Source of the DNA: JBHJHP01 sp042219825
GTDB taxonomy: Bacteria > Bacteroidota > Bacteroidia > Bacteroidales > UBA5342
Assembly: GCF_042219825.1 (NCBI RefSeq)
Contig: NZ_JBHJHQ010000001.1
Coordinates: 558,001-622,000 of the forward strand
DNA: 64,000 nucleotides
Reading direction: 5' to 3'
The notes under the pieces are model-generated. The model did no database searches. It saw only the letters and a list, made by a program, of their open reading frames with translations, and was not told where the DNA came from. Positions 52,969 through 62,812 of this stretch are shown piece after piece (position 1 is the stretch's first letter; each line of letters starts with the position of its first letter). The position numbers were made by a program, and so were the translations under genes.

Positions 52969-53478
52969 TTATTTTTCAGGTTTCTCAATATTTCCGTAAA
53001 ATGAAATGGATTGCCGGTTGGTACTTGTGATGGTAAGTGTTGTGTAACCGGTTTCACCAATGTAAAACATAAATTTCACTAAATCATCGTTGTTTTGAAC
53101 CTGAAACTGAACCAGATATTGCTTTTTCAACTTTTCAGTTGAATATTTTTCAATTGGGAGATCAAAAGAAAATGGTCCGTCCAAACTGTTGTAGTCTGCC
53201 TTATATGCCCTGCCATAAAAAGGGAGATAAGAATCTATCGAATCATTTTGAATTTTAGCCCTGAAGGTTCCGTCAAGATTCTGTGTACGCATACTTAACG
53301 GTAGTGCTTGTGTTGGGACAAAAACAAAACTGGCGCTGTCAACCATTTCCCTGGTTTCTTTAATTGCTTCTGCTTCCCGTTGTGCGATTCTGTCTTTACG
53401 ACTAAGTTTTTGCTGGTCCTGAGCCTTAATACCTGCAACTGCAAGTATCAGAATTGTGATTACGATTAACTTTTTCAT
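52969..53478 (-). CDS. DUF4251 family secreted protein
   Basis: 169 residues. A signal peptide (MKKLIVITILILAVAGIKAQ) is followed by a helical stretch rich in Arg/Glu (SRKDRIAQREAEAIKETREM) and a beta-rich domain (FVFVPTQALPLSMRTQNLDG, FYGRAYKADYNSLDGPFSFD). This is the pattern of DUF4251 proteins, which are common and uncharacterised in Bacteroidota. It starts 73 bases downstream of the propeller pair on the same strand. Confidence 0.8.
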   Translation of the reverse strand: MKKLIVITILILAVAGIKAQDQQKLSRKDRIAQREAEAIKETREMVDSASFVFVPTQALPLSMRTQNLDGTFRAKIQNDSIDSYLPFYGRAYKADYNSLDGPFSFDLPIEKYSTEKLKKQYLVQFQVQNNDDLVKFMFYIGETGYTTLTITSTNRQSISFYGNIEKPEK

Positions 53479-53551
53479 GACTTATTGATTTGTTATGGTA
53501 ATATCAATTTCTGTACCAATAGCTTACGGCAGTCCAGAGACTTAAACAATT

Positions 53552-54982
53552 TTAACGGTCAACGTGCATATCCAGACAAATCATGGTTTTTGAATCGCGC
53601 AACACAAGGTACCCGTCCGCTGTTGCCAATGGTGCCCAGGCATCCTGTCCATCAAACAGTTTCACTTCATCCAGTTCTTTAAATCCTGTCACACTCGGCT
53701 CAATAATAGTCAGTGTGGCATCGTCATTCAACAGGTAAAATTTATCGTCAGCCATAAAATAAGGCCCGAGGCCATAGCGTTTATCTTTTCCACTTGTCCA
53801 TACCATTGTTCTGAAATCTTTCGGATCAACGCACACAAACTGGTTGCGGTTCATGCCACCTTCTTTAGGCATGATCCCAAACACATGCCCGTTCCAAACT
53901 ACAGGAGTTTGTTGTTCACATGCAAGACCGTCTTTTGGCTTGAACTCATCCAGAACCTTTGTACTGAATTTTCCGTCATTTTCATTGAGCTGAATAACCA
54001 TACTTCCGGCTCCATAACCTGCAGTTAGAAAAATCTTCCCATCCGGTAAACATAATGCAGATGGTGCTACCACGGAATGATTCCATTCTGAAGTTTGCCA
54101 GAGTATTTTTCCTTCATCCACACCCTGGGCAGAAACGCCACACACGCCCCCAACGGCACTGTACACATACATTCTTTTTCCCTTAAATGTAAAAGGCATT
54201 ACCGAAGCATGCGACATTTGCCAGTTATTGTCGTTCGGAACTTCCCATAGTTTTTCGCCGGTTTCACAGTCCACGGCAATCAGTAAAGCTTTACCTCCTG
54301 TGGCAATAATTACTTTTCCATTATCAATATACGGACACTGACCGGTATACCACAATGGTTCCTCAGTCTGGTATTCTTTTTCAATATCTATGCCCCATTT
54401 AAAATCGCCTGACTTGCGATCCACGCACATCACCTGACAGCGCGGACCAATGGTTACAACATAATCTTCCCTAACAGCAGGAACCGTTCTTGACATGCCG
54501 TGATTCCGCTTGATCTTAACCTTATATCCTCTTCTCCAGAGTTCATTCCCTGTTTTCAGATTAAAACACCGCAGCATATCGGCATGCTCCTCTTCCATAT
54601 AGTCCAGTACAAAAACCTGACCTTTGAAAATGGCAGCGCCAGCATGCCCCTCACCCAATTCAGTTTTCCATACAATGGGAAGGTTATTTTCGTCGAGTTG
54701 TGATTTCAGATGTGCTTTTGTATTGGAGATATTGTCCCTGTTTACACCACGGAAACAAGCCCAGACTTCAGATAATTCAGGGACGTCATTGGAAAAGGAT
54801 TCAAAAAGGCTCCCGATTTTTATGTCTTCTTCAAACAAGGAATCACTTCCGCGGTTATCGGTACCGGGCATGCTAATGGTTAAATCAGAAACCGGATCTT
54901 TGGTTAACCACCAAATAATTGCGCCACCACCAATAATTATTAAAGCAATAATTAACAGATGTGATGATTTCAATTTCCCCAT
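53552..54982 (-). CDS. PQQ-type beta-propeller protein (anchored)
   Basis: 476 residues. An N-terminal transmembrane anchor (HLLIIALIIIGGGAIIWWL) is followed by the WACFRGVNRDNIS motif, then an eight-bladed-type propeller of repeated strands (for example FNLKTGNELWRRGYK, VDCETGEKLWEVPND, GYGAGSMVIQLNENDG). It is paralogous to the propeller at 55001-56212, 18 bases away and likely in one transcript, and to the one in the redox operon. A lone internal LACEQQTP cysteine is seen. Enzymatic activity is unproven. Confidence 0.8.
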   Translation of the reverse strand: MGKLKSSHLLIIALIIIGGGAIIWWLTKDPVSDLTISMPGTDNRGSDSLFEEDIKIGSLFESFSNDVPELSEVWACFRGVNRDNISNTKAHLKSQLDENNLPIVWKTELGEGHAGAAIFKGQVFVLDYMEEEHADMLRCFNLKTGNELWRRGYKVKIKRNHGMSRTVPAVREDYVVTIGPRCQVMCVDRKSGDFKWGIDIEKEYQTEEPLWYTGQCPYIDNGKVIIATGGKALLIAVDCETGEKLWEVPNDNNWQMSHASVMPFTFKGKRMYVYSAVGGVCGVSAQGVDEGKILWQTSEWNHSVVAPSALCLPDGKIFLTAGYGAGSMVIQLNENDGKFSTKVLDEFKPKDGLACEQQTPVVWNGHVFGIMPKEGGMNRNQFVCVDPKDFRTMVWTSGKDKRYGLGPYFMADDKFYLLNDDATLTIIEPSVTGFKELDEVKLFDGQDAWAPLATADGYLVLRDSKTMICLDMHVDR

Positions 54983-55000
54983 CAGCTCTGAATCAATGTA

Positions 55001-56212
55001 TTATTTAATTTTATATACAATCAAAGACTTTCCATGTCGTAAATACAGCTTCCCATCTTTTATTACAGGATGTGACCAATGCTGCATGGTTCCAAGATTA
55101 ACCTTTGTTTGACTGAGAATGTTGAATTTATCCGGTTCAGCTTTAACCAATGCAAGTTCACCTCTGTCGGAATAGCAGATCAGCATACCGTCAGCCGCAA
55201 TTACCACACCATTCGCCAAAGATTTGTCATAGTACTTTGATTCTCCGGTATTCCAGTTCACACAATGCCAGCCACGGTTTTTATCACCGGATCCATAAAG
55301 ATAATCACCCCATTTAACAAACGCACCAATCCTGTTATCCAGCTCCTCGTTGAACCATGCTTTTGTAACCTGAGATCCATCCTCATTCAGATTGAGTTTT
55401 ACGGTTCCCTTGCCATATCCGCTCACACAGGCAATGGCATTATCGGCATAAACAGGCGTATTGGCATGAACCGACCACTGATTGGGTTGTTCGTATGACC
55501 ATAACATTTCTCCTGTCTCTGTGTCATGTCCCTGTATGTGACTGGCCATCATTGTTACCAATATCTTTCTGCCTTTTCTGGGTATAACAACCGGCGAACA
55601 ATACGCGGAAAGATCTCCAAGTCCCGGTGATGACCAGATAAGCTTTCCTGTATTTTTATTCACAGCGATTACATTGTACTTTTCACCACCCGGAGAGCAA
55701 AACAGTTTATCACCATCAATCAGCAGGTTTTCTGTAACTCCCCATGTAATATTTCTTCCGTCAAGTTCCTTTTGAGTATCCAGAACCCAGATTTTGTCTC
55801 CGTTTTCTGCATTCATACAGGTCAAAACACCATAGCCGGTATACATATATATTTTACCATCGGTTACCAACGGTGTCGTTCTGGTGTTTGGAAATGATCC
55901 GGTATAAGCTCTACCGTAAGGCTTTTTCCATAGCAGGCTACCATTCATATCCAATACATATATATAGCCTGTTGTATCTTCGTTTCCTGACATATAGATC
56001 TTATCATTATAAAATGAAGCTGAAGAATATCCTTCTCCAAGATTGTCGTAATGCCAGATAATTTCCGGGCCATCTTCCGGCCATTGAGTTAGCAGACCTT
56101 TATCAGGATAAATTCCATTACGATCCGGACCACGCCATGCAGATTCTATTTGTGCCAGCCCGGTAACCGAACACAACAGAAATAACATTACAATCAGTTT
56201 TATAGACTTCAT
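55001..56212 (-). CDS. PQQ-type beta-propeller protein (secreted)
   Basis: About 403 residues from the ATG at 56212 (MKSIKLIVMLFLLCSVTGLA, a signal peptide); an upstream TTG at 56254 is not needed. The AWRGPDRNGIYP motif introduces the propeller, whose blades resemble GSLLWKKPYGRAY and GKLIWSSPGLGDL. Such W/FRGxxxxG propellers are common in Bacteroidota and Planctomycetota, with unclear function. It is the first gene of the pair that continues at 54982. Confidence 0.8.
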   Translation of the reverse strand: MKSIKLIVMLFLLCSVTGLAQIESAWRGPDRNGIYPDKGLLTQWPEDGPEIIWHYDNLGEGYSSASFYNDKIYMSGNEDTTGYIYVLDMNGSLLWKKPYGRAYTGSFPNTRTTPLVTDGKIYMYTGYGVLTCMNAENGDKIWVLDTQKELDGRNITWGVTENLLIDGDKLFCSPGGEKYNVIAVNKNTGKLIWSSPGLGDLSAYCSPVVIPRKGRKILVTMMASHIQGHDTETGEMLWSYEQPNQWSVHANTPVYADNAIACVSGYGKGTVKLNLNEDGSQVTKAWFNEELDNRIGAFVKWGDYLYGSGDKNRGWHCVNWNTGESKYYDKSLANGVVIAADGMLICYSDRGELALVKAEPDKFNILSQTKVNLGTMQHWSHPVIKDGKLYLRHGKSLIVYKIK

Positions 56213-56307
56213 ATTGAAGGATTTTTTAGTTGTTGTTTCAAATATAGTTTTCAAAGTTTATGATTACAATAGATAGTATCAGTTTAAAATAATTCTTTGT
56301 AACAATT

Positions 56308-57657
56308 TTACTTAACATAAGATGGTGAAGTTGCCAGGCCACCAAGCACGACATCAGACATTACGATATTTTCAGCATCCACCATGCTAACAGCGTTTGC
56401 TACTGTATCAATCTGAAGCTTACTGATGTAAACCTCATTAACCTTTTGTTGAGGATATCCCTGAATAACAATCCCGTTTCCGGTTGCTTTATGGCAGGAA
56501 ATATCATTCAGATAAATTTTAGAAATATCGGTTACATGACCTTCACCCTCATTGTGATAAAAAGATGTGATATATATGCAATCCTCCACTTCGCCGAATG
56601 TTACGTGGTCCACAAAAATGTTGTTGATGTATCCTCCCCTGTCAGGATTGGATTTAAGATAAATCCCGCGTTTTAGTTTTCCTGCAAAATCACAGTTTTT
56701 CACCAACACATTTTTTACTCCGGCAGACATTTCGCTTCCGATAACAACTGCATGCAAACCCTGAAAATGACAATTACGTATAATAATATTTTCGGAACCT
56801 GATTTAGCTGCCCTTCCTTCATTATCCCGGCCCGCTTTAATAGCTACATTATCATCAGAATTGTTAAAATGAACATCTTCAATCAGCACATTTTTAGAAT
56901 ATTCCGGATCAATACCGTCGTTGTTGTAATTAAATGCATTGTAATGTACGCCTCGTACAATAGCATTTTCGCATTTTAGCAGATGTACGCACCAAAACGG
57001 ACTATCTTCGATGGTAACACCCTCAACTTTAATATTTTCACATTCGTAAAACTGAATCAACTGAGGACGCAGATAATGTCCTGCACCGAATATCCGGTCC
57101 TTTACCGGCACATTATTGTGGTTCATTTCCCGGCTCAACAACTGGTCATCTTTTTGTCTCGTTTTCCAGGAAGCCCATGTTCCTGATGCTTCACCATCAA
57201 TGGTGCCCTCTCCGGTTATGGCAATATTGGTACAATTGTATGCATAAATAAACGGACTGTAGTTATACAGAAAAGTTCCCTCCCAGCTTGTTTTTACAAC
57301 GGGCAGATAAAATTTAGGATCAGAACTAAAATACAACCTGGCGCCTTTTTTCAGCATTATTTCAAGGTGACTAACGAGATGTATCGGACCGTTTAAAAGG
57401 TAATTTCCTGCAGGAACTATTAGTGTTCCTCCTCCTTTTTGCTGGATTTCTGCAATTGCCCTATCAAATGCCGGTTTCCAATCCGCAGCTGAATCCCTGG
57501 AGGGACTAAAATCAAGAATGGTTAGTGAGAAATCCGGTATTTCGGGTTCTGTAATATTTTTGGTAACATAAGTCTCAAAATCGAATTTTGTTATATTACC
57601 CGATTCACATGCGCCTAAAAGAATTACAAGGAGAAAAAGAGATGTTTTACGCATCAT
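56308..57657 (-). CDS. GH28-like lipoprotein
   Basis: About 450 residues from ATG 57657 (MMRKTSLFLLVILLGAC, lipobox LGAC). The GH28 beta-helix is clear (DGEASGTWASW, VTIEDSPFWCVHLLKCENAI, NYNNDGIDPEYSK, NNSDDNVAIKAG). The third motif reads GLHAVVIGSE, one residue shorter than the GHGGVVIGSE of its paralogue at 50.6 kb, and the R-x-K motif is RGIYLKSN. So the active site differs. The start at 57759 is rejected because it would overlap the divergent promoter of the peptidase gene. Divergent from dipeptidyl peptidase IV. Confidence 0.82.
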   Translation of the reverse strand: MMRKTSLFLLVILLGACESGNITKFDFETYVTKNITEPEIPDFSLTILDFSPSRDSAADWKPAFDRAIAEIQQKGGGTLIVPAGNYLLNGPIHLVSHLEIMLKKGARLYFSSDPKFYLPVVKTSWEGTFLYNYSPFIYAYNCTNIAITGEGTIDGEASGTWASWKTRQKDDQLLSREMNHNNVPVKDRIFGAGHYLRPQLIQFYECENIKVEGVTIEDSPFWCVHLLKCENAIVRGVHYNAFNYNNDGIDPEYSKNVLIEDVHFNNSDDNVAIKAGRDNEGRAAKSGSENIIIRNCHFQGLHAVVIGSEMSAGVKNVLVKNCDFAGKLKRGIYLKSNPDRGGYINNIFVDHVTFGEVEDCIYITSFYHNEGEGHVTDISKIYLNDISCHKATGNGIVIQGYPQQKVNEVYISKLQIDTVANAVSMVDAENIVMSDVVLGGLATSPSYVK

Positions 57658-57744
57658 TATTAACGGATTTAATTTTACTGGAATACTAACAAAGATAATA
57701 GCTTTGATCATAAATGCATGTAAATGCACTGTTGAAATATTAAG

Positions 57745-57775
57745 TTTGAGGAATGCCATCTTTTAAATACTTTTG
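57745..57775 (+). promoter_or_regulatory. promoter of the dipeptidyl peptidase gene
   Basis: TTTG (57745-57748), 19 bases, TACTTTTG (57768-57775): a perfect match to the Bacteroidota consensus. It lies 51 bases before the ATG at 57827. Confidence 0.75.
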
Positions 57776-57826
57776 TTTTTCATAATTAAAAGCACAAACA
57801 TTCGTTTATTCGTTAAAACAACACAC

Positions 57827-60028
57827 ATGAAGCATATTATTCTGTTTTTTGCCATTTTAACGGCTTTGAAGACATATTCTCAAACTGATCTTCAACATGT
57901 CGAACTCGAAGATTTTACTTTGCGTAATACCTTCTATCAGAAGGATATTAAAGATATTCACAGCTTAAATGACGGTCAGTATTATACAGTTCTGGAAAAC
58001 GGACAGCAGATTGTAAAATACAGTTATAAGACCGGTGAAAAAATAGAAGTTGTGTTTGATGTAAATGCTGAATTGCTTCAGGATGCCAGGCTAAGGTCAA
58101 TTTCTGGTTATGCATTCAGCCACGATGAAAAGTTGATTTTGGTTTATACCAATAAAAAACAGATATACCGAAGAAGCTATACCGCTGAATACTGGGTATA
58201 TAATATACGGCGCAAACGCATTGAAGCAGTTGAGCCGGGAAAACGTCAGCAAATGGCTACTTTTTCTCCTGACGGGAACCGGATTGCTTTTGCCAGGGAT
58301 AATAACCTGTATATGAAAGACCTGCGTTTTGGAACTATACTTCAGATTACGGATGATGGTGAACGGAATAAAATAATTAATGGTATTCCGGATTGGGTGT
58401 ACGAAGAGGAATTCGAATTTAACAAAGCTTTTGAATGGTCCCCGGACGGACAGTTTTTGGCATACATTAAATTTGATGAATCAGACGTTAAGGAGTACAG
58501 TTTCCCCGTCTATAAAGGATCGCATCCGGCTCATGATGAGTACGAACTGTATCCGGGACAATACGTTTACAAGTATCCCAAAACAGGCGAAAAAAACTCT
58601 GTGGTTTCCGTACATGTTTACAATACGTCCAACCGGGTAACGCATGAAATGAAGGTTACAGAAGAAAAAGATATTTATTTCCCGCGCATTCGCTGGACTG
58701 CAACTTCTGAATATCTCGCGGTTTTAAAGCTGAACCGACATCAGAACGAACTGGAGTTGTATCTGGCAAATCCCAAATCAGGTGTTTGCAGAATGATCAT
58801 GAAAGATACAAACGAAAGATACATTGATGAAATCAATCTGGATTATCTGAACTTTTTGCCTGATAACGAACATTTTGTGTTTGTTAGCGAAAAAGATGGT
58901 TGGAACCATTTGTACCTTTATCGTAATGACGGCACTGAAGTCAGAAAACTTACCAATGGTAAATGGGACCTGACAAAATACTATGGTTTCGATTCAAAAC
59001 GCAACCTTTTCTATTACCAGGCAGCGGCTGTTTCTCCTTTACAACGCGAAGTTTACGCGGTTGACATGAAAGCTAAAAAAGTTATTCCGGTTGCTGTTCA
59101 GAAAGGAACAAACTGCGCAGATTTCAGCGTAGACTTCAGTTATTTTATTAAAAAATTCAGTTCTGCCCAAACACCACGAATCGTTTCAGTTTGCGATTAT
59201 AAAGGTAGTGAATTAAGAGTACTTGAAGATAATGACGTACTGGTTGGCAGACTTAAAAAATATCAAACATCGCCAAAAGAGTTTTTCAGTTTCAAAACAC
59301 CAGAAGGTGTTTCCTTAAATGGCTGGATGATGAAACCGGTTAATTTTGATCCGAATGTAAAATACCCGGTATTAATGATCCAGTACAGCGGTCCCGGATC
59401 ACAGGAAGTTCTGGACCAGTGGAAATTTGGATGGGAACAGTATCTCTCATCACAGGGTTATCTTGTAGCCTGTGTAGATGGTCGTGGTACAGGCGCCCGA
59501 GGAGAGGAATTTAAAAAATGTACCTATCTGAACCTTGGCAAACTCGAAAGCATTGATCAGATTGAAGCAGCAAAGTATGTTGGTTCCCTTCCGTATACCG
59601 ACCCTGCAAAAATAGGTATCTGGGGCTGGAGTTACGGGGGTTTTATGTCGGCTTTATGTATGTCACGTGAATCGGGAGTTTACCGGATGGGGATTGCTGT
59701 AGCACCGGTAACTCATTACAAATTTTACGATTCAATCTATACCGAACGCTTTATGCGAACCTATGGTGAAAATCCAAATGGTTTTGATAATAATTCTCCT
59801 TTAATGTTGGCAGATAAGCTGGAGGGCGATCTGCTGATCTGTCATGGAACGGCTGACGATAATGTGCACTACCAGAATACCATAGAATATGCAGAAGCCC
59901 TGGTAGAGGCCAACAAACAATTTGAAATGCAGGTTTATAATAACCGGAACCATAGCATAAATGGTGGTAATACACGCAATCACCTGTATCACAGAATGTT
60001 TAATTTCATGGAACGTACGCTGAAATAA
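57827..60028 (+). CDS. dipeptidyl-peptidase IV-like S9 peptidase
   Basis: About 733 residues with a signal peptide (HIILFFAILTALKTYSQ), a DPP IV-type propeller (about residues 60-480) and a C-terminal alpha/beta-hydrolase domain. The triad is readable: Ser602 in GWSYGG, Asp near 676 (GTADDNVH), His near 709 (NRNHSI). The EEEFEFNKAFEW segment supplies the Glu pair that binds the substrate N-terminus. It removes Xaa-Pro dipeptides in the periplasm. A TTG start at 57773 is rejected because it falls in the promoter. Confidence 0.93.
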   Translation: MKHIILFFAILTALKTYSQTDLQHVELEDFTLRNTFYQKDIKDIHSLNDGQYYTVLENGQQIVKYSYKTGEKIEVVFDVNAELLQDARLRSISGYAFSHDEKLILVYTNKKQIYRRSYTAEYWVYNIRRKRIEAVEPGKRQQMATFSPDGNRIAFARDNNLYMKDLRFGTILQITDDGERNKIINGIPDWVYEEEFEFNKAFEWSPDGQFLAYIKFDESDVKEYSFPVYKGSHPAHDEYELYPGQYVYKYPKTGEKNSVVSVHVYNTSNRVTHEMKVTEEKDIYFPRIRWTATSEYLAVLKLNRHQNELELYLANPKSGVCRMIMKDTNERYIDEINLDYLNFLPDNEHFVFVSEKDGWNHLYLYRNDGTEVRKLTNGKWDLTKYYGFDSKRNLFYYQAAAVSPLQREVYAVDMKAKKVIPVAVQKGTNCADFSVDFSYFIKKFSSAQTPRIVSVCDYKGSELRVLEDNDVLVGRLKKYQTSPKEFFSFKTPEGVSLNGWMMKPVNFDPNVKYPVLMIQYSGPGSQEVLDQWKFGWEQYLSSQGYLVACVDGRGTGARGEEFKKCTYLNLGKLESIDQIEAAKYVGSLPYTDPAKIGIWGWSYGGFMSALCMSRESGVYRMGIAVAPVTHYKFYDSIYTERFMRTYGENPNGFDNNSPLMLADKLEGDLLICHGTADDNVHYQNTIEYAEALVEANKQFEMQVYNNRNHSINGGNTRNHLYHRMFNFMERTLK

Positions 60029-60093
60029 GAATTTGTTTGAATTATTCACCGGGCGAATATAAATTAACTGTTAATATTCACCCTGTGAATAAC

Positions 60094-61503
60094 TTACTGA
60101 CCTACCATCTGATTTTGTATTTTAGTGGTCAGGTAATCAATCCGTATAGGATACACTGTTCTGATGCTGTCCATCTGCTCTTCGTCTAAGTACTGAAAGT
60201 CTTCACCATATTTCAGGCTAGACATTTCATTTCTTTTCTCATAAATGATCTGATAAACGGAATCATATATTTTCATAAAAGAGTTGTAGCTACTCCTGTC
60301 ATTAATTAAAATGGACACGACATAGTCAGTATTCTTTAGAATCTCTTCTGATAAATAAGATTTCAATCCTGATGCTGGAATACCAACATTATTTATTTCA
60401 TAATCGCCATTATCTATCATTTTAACATTAATCGTATTGGATATACTGCGTTTTTCAGTCTGTAGATGTTGTAAATAAATTGAGTCCGTTGGCATCGCTT
60501 TTAATGGGAAAAATTCTTTGAAATAATATTTATCATCGAATATTCTGTCTTTGGGTAGAATTCTGAATCCAAGTCTGTAAATACCTGATTTTGTAATATT
60601 ATCAATTAGTTGAGTGATGTACCCCATCGAAATTTTCTTATCAATACTTAGTTGTAAATATTGGAATTGAAATGTCCTGTCAGCTTCTGCTTTTTCTTTC
60701 AGTATTTTAGAAAGTTCCGAAAGATCAATTTCCAATTCATTATAAAATAATTGGCTATCAGATTGGACACTATCTTTAATAAGATAAATATTATCTACAT
60801 AGGTGCGGTTTTTTTCATCTGTAACATGATACCATGTTTCAGGCAATTCTAAATGGTAAGTATATGGAATGTTTCGTTTAAGGACGGTTTTATTTAAACT
60901 CTTATAATTCAAAATATTAATAAAAGAGAGACCTAAGGATAAACCGGAAATAATTAGAAAAGAAATCCCCATCCATTTTAAAGAATTATTTTTAAAATAT
61001 CGTCTGATGCTCATCCACGGATGAAGGAATAATACAATTATTATAAGAACAAAAAGAAATTCATATTTTGGTATTAGGCTAAATGTCAAATAGTTGCATT
61101 CCGTTGCATAATATAGACCAAAACCAAATCCCAGCTTTGCAAACCAACTCATAAAGAAAGTATTCAGGTTTAGCTGATCATTAATAAATGATAATCTTTT
61201 TCGGTTCTTTTCATAAATCCTTTTAGGTCTGTAAAACCAAAATAAAAAACATACTGATTGCCCGAAAATGAAAGATAAAAATGCAAAAAACAGGTTATAA
61301 AACCATACTTCAGTGTCTTTTAATATCCAAATATTGCTATCCCACCCAACAGAATAATAGCGTAGTGCTTCTCTGCTTCCATATAATAATCCGTATAAAC
61401 TTAACGCAAATAAGAAACCAATAACTACGCCAGCAATTATCCTCGGTTTGGTTAGACCGGTTTCTTTAATATCCGGATGAAGAAATTGCTTTTTTAACGT
61501 CAT
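60094..61503 (-). CDS. membrane protein with an ExbD/TolR-like C-terminal region
   Basis: 469 residues. About five transmembrane helices lie in the first 200 residues (PRIIAGVVIGFLFALSLYGL, LFFAFLSFIFGQSVCFLFWF, FLFVLIIIVLFLHP, WMGISFLIISGLSLGLSFI). A soluble part of about 260 residues follows. Two regions there (IPASGLKSYLSEEILKNTDY, VVSILINDRSSYNSFMKIYD) resemble ExbD/TolR periplasmic folds. I do not recognise a named family. Stand-alone on the minus strand; a weak dyad lies after its stop (60047-60084). Could be a transporter accessory or a sensor. Confidence 0.6.
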   Translation of the reverse strand: MTLKKQFLHPDIKETGLTKPRIIAGVVIGFLFALSLYGLLYGSREALRYYSVGWDSNIWILKDTEVWFYNLFFAFLSFIFGQSVCFLFWFYRPKRIYEKNRKRLSFINDQLNLNTFFMSWFAKLGFGFGLYYATECNYLTFSLIPKYEFLFVLIIIVLFLHPWMSIRRYFKNNSLKWMGISFLIISGLSLGLSFINILNYKSLNKTVLKRNIPYTYHLELPETWYHVTDEKNRTYVDNIYLIKDSVQSDSQLFYNELEIDLSELSKILKEKAEADRTFQFQYLQLSIDKKISMGYITQLIDNITKSGIYRLGFRILPKDRIFDDKYYFKEFFPLKAMPTDSIYLQHLQTEKRSISNTINVKMIDNGDYEINNVGIPASGLKSYLSEEILKNTDYVVSILINDRSSYNSFMKIYDSVYQIIYEKRNEMSSLKYGEDFQYLDEEQMDSIRTVYPIRIDYLTTKIQNQMVGQ

Positions 61504-61542
61504 AATTCAACAAAACAGGTTCATATACCGAAATTAATAAAA

Positions 61543-62538
61543 TTATTTCAGTATCCAATCCATAACCATATTTGTTCTGGCTGCCGATTCCGCCGTACTG
61601 GGACATGTTCCAACTCCCCGCAGTTCATCCACAACAGTTTGTATCAAATATTGCTGTATGTGTTTTGGATATTCGAATTTAAGTGTTTGGGTTGGTCCGC
61701 TATCAATGTCAATTTTTACGTCGGACGATCCAAACGACTGGTACGTAATTTTACCTTTGGAACCAACTATAGTTGTTACCTCCTTTTCGGCATTTTTAGC
61801 AGCATTAAAACACCAGATTCCGTTACCTATAACCCCGTTTTCAAATGCATATGATGCTGTAACAATGTCATCAGCGGGATAAACGCCGGCCTGATTGGAA
61901 GAGTATCCGTTTGCTGCTTTAACCGGGCCAAACAGAAAATCCAGAAAATCCAGCTGATGCGAGGCCAGATCATGGAAATAGCCGCCCCCTGCAATTTTGG
62001 GATCAACCCGCCAGTTGACTTCTGAATTGGCTATCAAGTCATTATCCAAAGCCTTGAACATTTCAATGGAAACAGAACGGATATCACCGATATGCCCTGT
62101 TTCTACCAGTTCTTTTATTTTTACAAAATTTGGTAAGGTTCTTCTGTAATAAGCCACCCAAAGCGGTAATTCTGCTTTTTCAAAAGCTTCAATCATAGTT
62201 ATGCACTCGTCAAAATTTCTGGCCATGGGTTTTTCCACATAACATGGCAGGCCTGCTTCTGCGACCTTCATGGCCAAATCGGCATGAGAACCAGGAGGTG
62301 TGGCTATATAGACGGCATTCACCTCCGGGTGGTTCAGGAGTTCATCCACATCGTTTGTGTAATACGGAACATGATGCCGTCTGGCATAATCTTCTGCCTT
62401 CGCTTTATTTCTGCGCATTACAGCTGCGATAGAAGAATGCTTTATAAGGTTCATGGCTGGCGCACTTTTTACTTCACACACATCCCCGACACCAATTATT
62501 CCCCATTTTATCTCTTTCAACGTTCTATGTTTGTACAT
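61543..62538 (-). CDS. Gfo/Idh/MocA family oxidoreductase
   Basis: 331 residues. The N-terminal Rossmann domain (EIKWGIIGVGDVCEVKSAPA) has the GxGxxC-like nucleotide site, VEKPMA near residue 97 supplies the catalytic-region lysine, and a C-terminal alpha/beta domain follows (GGGYFHDLASHQLDFLDFLF). These enzymes use NAD(P) to oxidise sugars or polyols. The substrate is not evident; the two GH28 genes 4-10 kb away suggest a sugar, but they are not in the same operon. Confidence 0.9.
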   Translation of the reverse strand: MYKHRTLKEIKWGIIGVGDVCEVKSAPAMNLIKHSSIAAVMRRNKAKAEDYARRHHVPYYTNDVDELLNHPEVNAVYIATPPGSHADLAMKVAEAGLPCYVEKPMARNFDECITMIEAFEKAELPLWVAYYRRTLPNFVKIKELVETGHIGDIRSVSIEMFKALDNDLIANSEVNWRVDPKIAGGGYFHDLASHQLDFLDFLFGPVKAANGYSSNQAGVYPADDIVTASYAFENGVIGNGIWCFNAAKNAEKEVTTIVGSKGKITYQSFGSSDVKIDIDSGPTQTLKFEYPKHIQQYLIQTVVDELRGVGTCPSTAESAARTNMVMDWILK

Positions 62539-62738
62539 AATTTTAAAGATTGTAATTAACAGGACTTAAATATACTTTAATCTCTGTTCACAAGAAAATC
62601 TTTTTATGGATATCGAAGTTCTATAATACTCTCATAGCCAGATTAATTTAATTGGATCCTGATAACAAACGATAAGACCGCTCCTGATTATTTAGAATTA
62701 AAATATGTAACGATTTTTTCTTATGTGGTAAGATTAAT

Positions 62739-62746
62739 TAATTTTG
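62739..62746 (+). promoter_or_regulatory. cysD -7 box
   Basis: TAATTTTG, a TAnnTTTG match. A -33 TTTC at 62717-62720 is 18 bases upstream. It sits on the upstream TTG alternative start (62744), supporting the ATG at 62813. Confidence 0.5.
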
Positions 62747-62812
62747 CAGCTTATTAATAAAACGGGAAAATCTCTCCTTCGGGGTGAATTTGCTTTAAAT
62801 TTTATAATAAAC

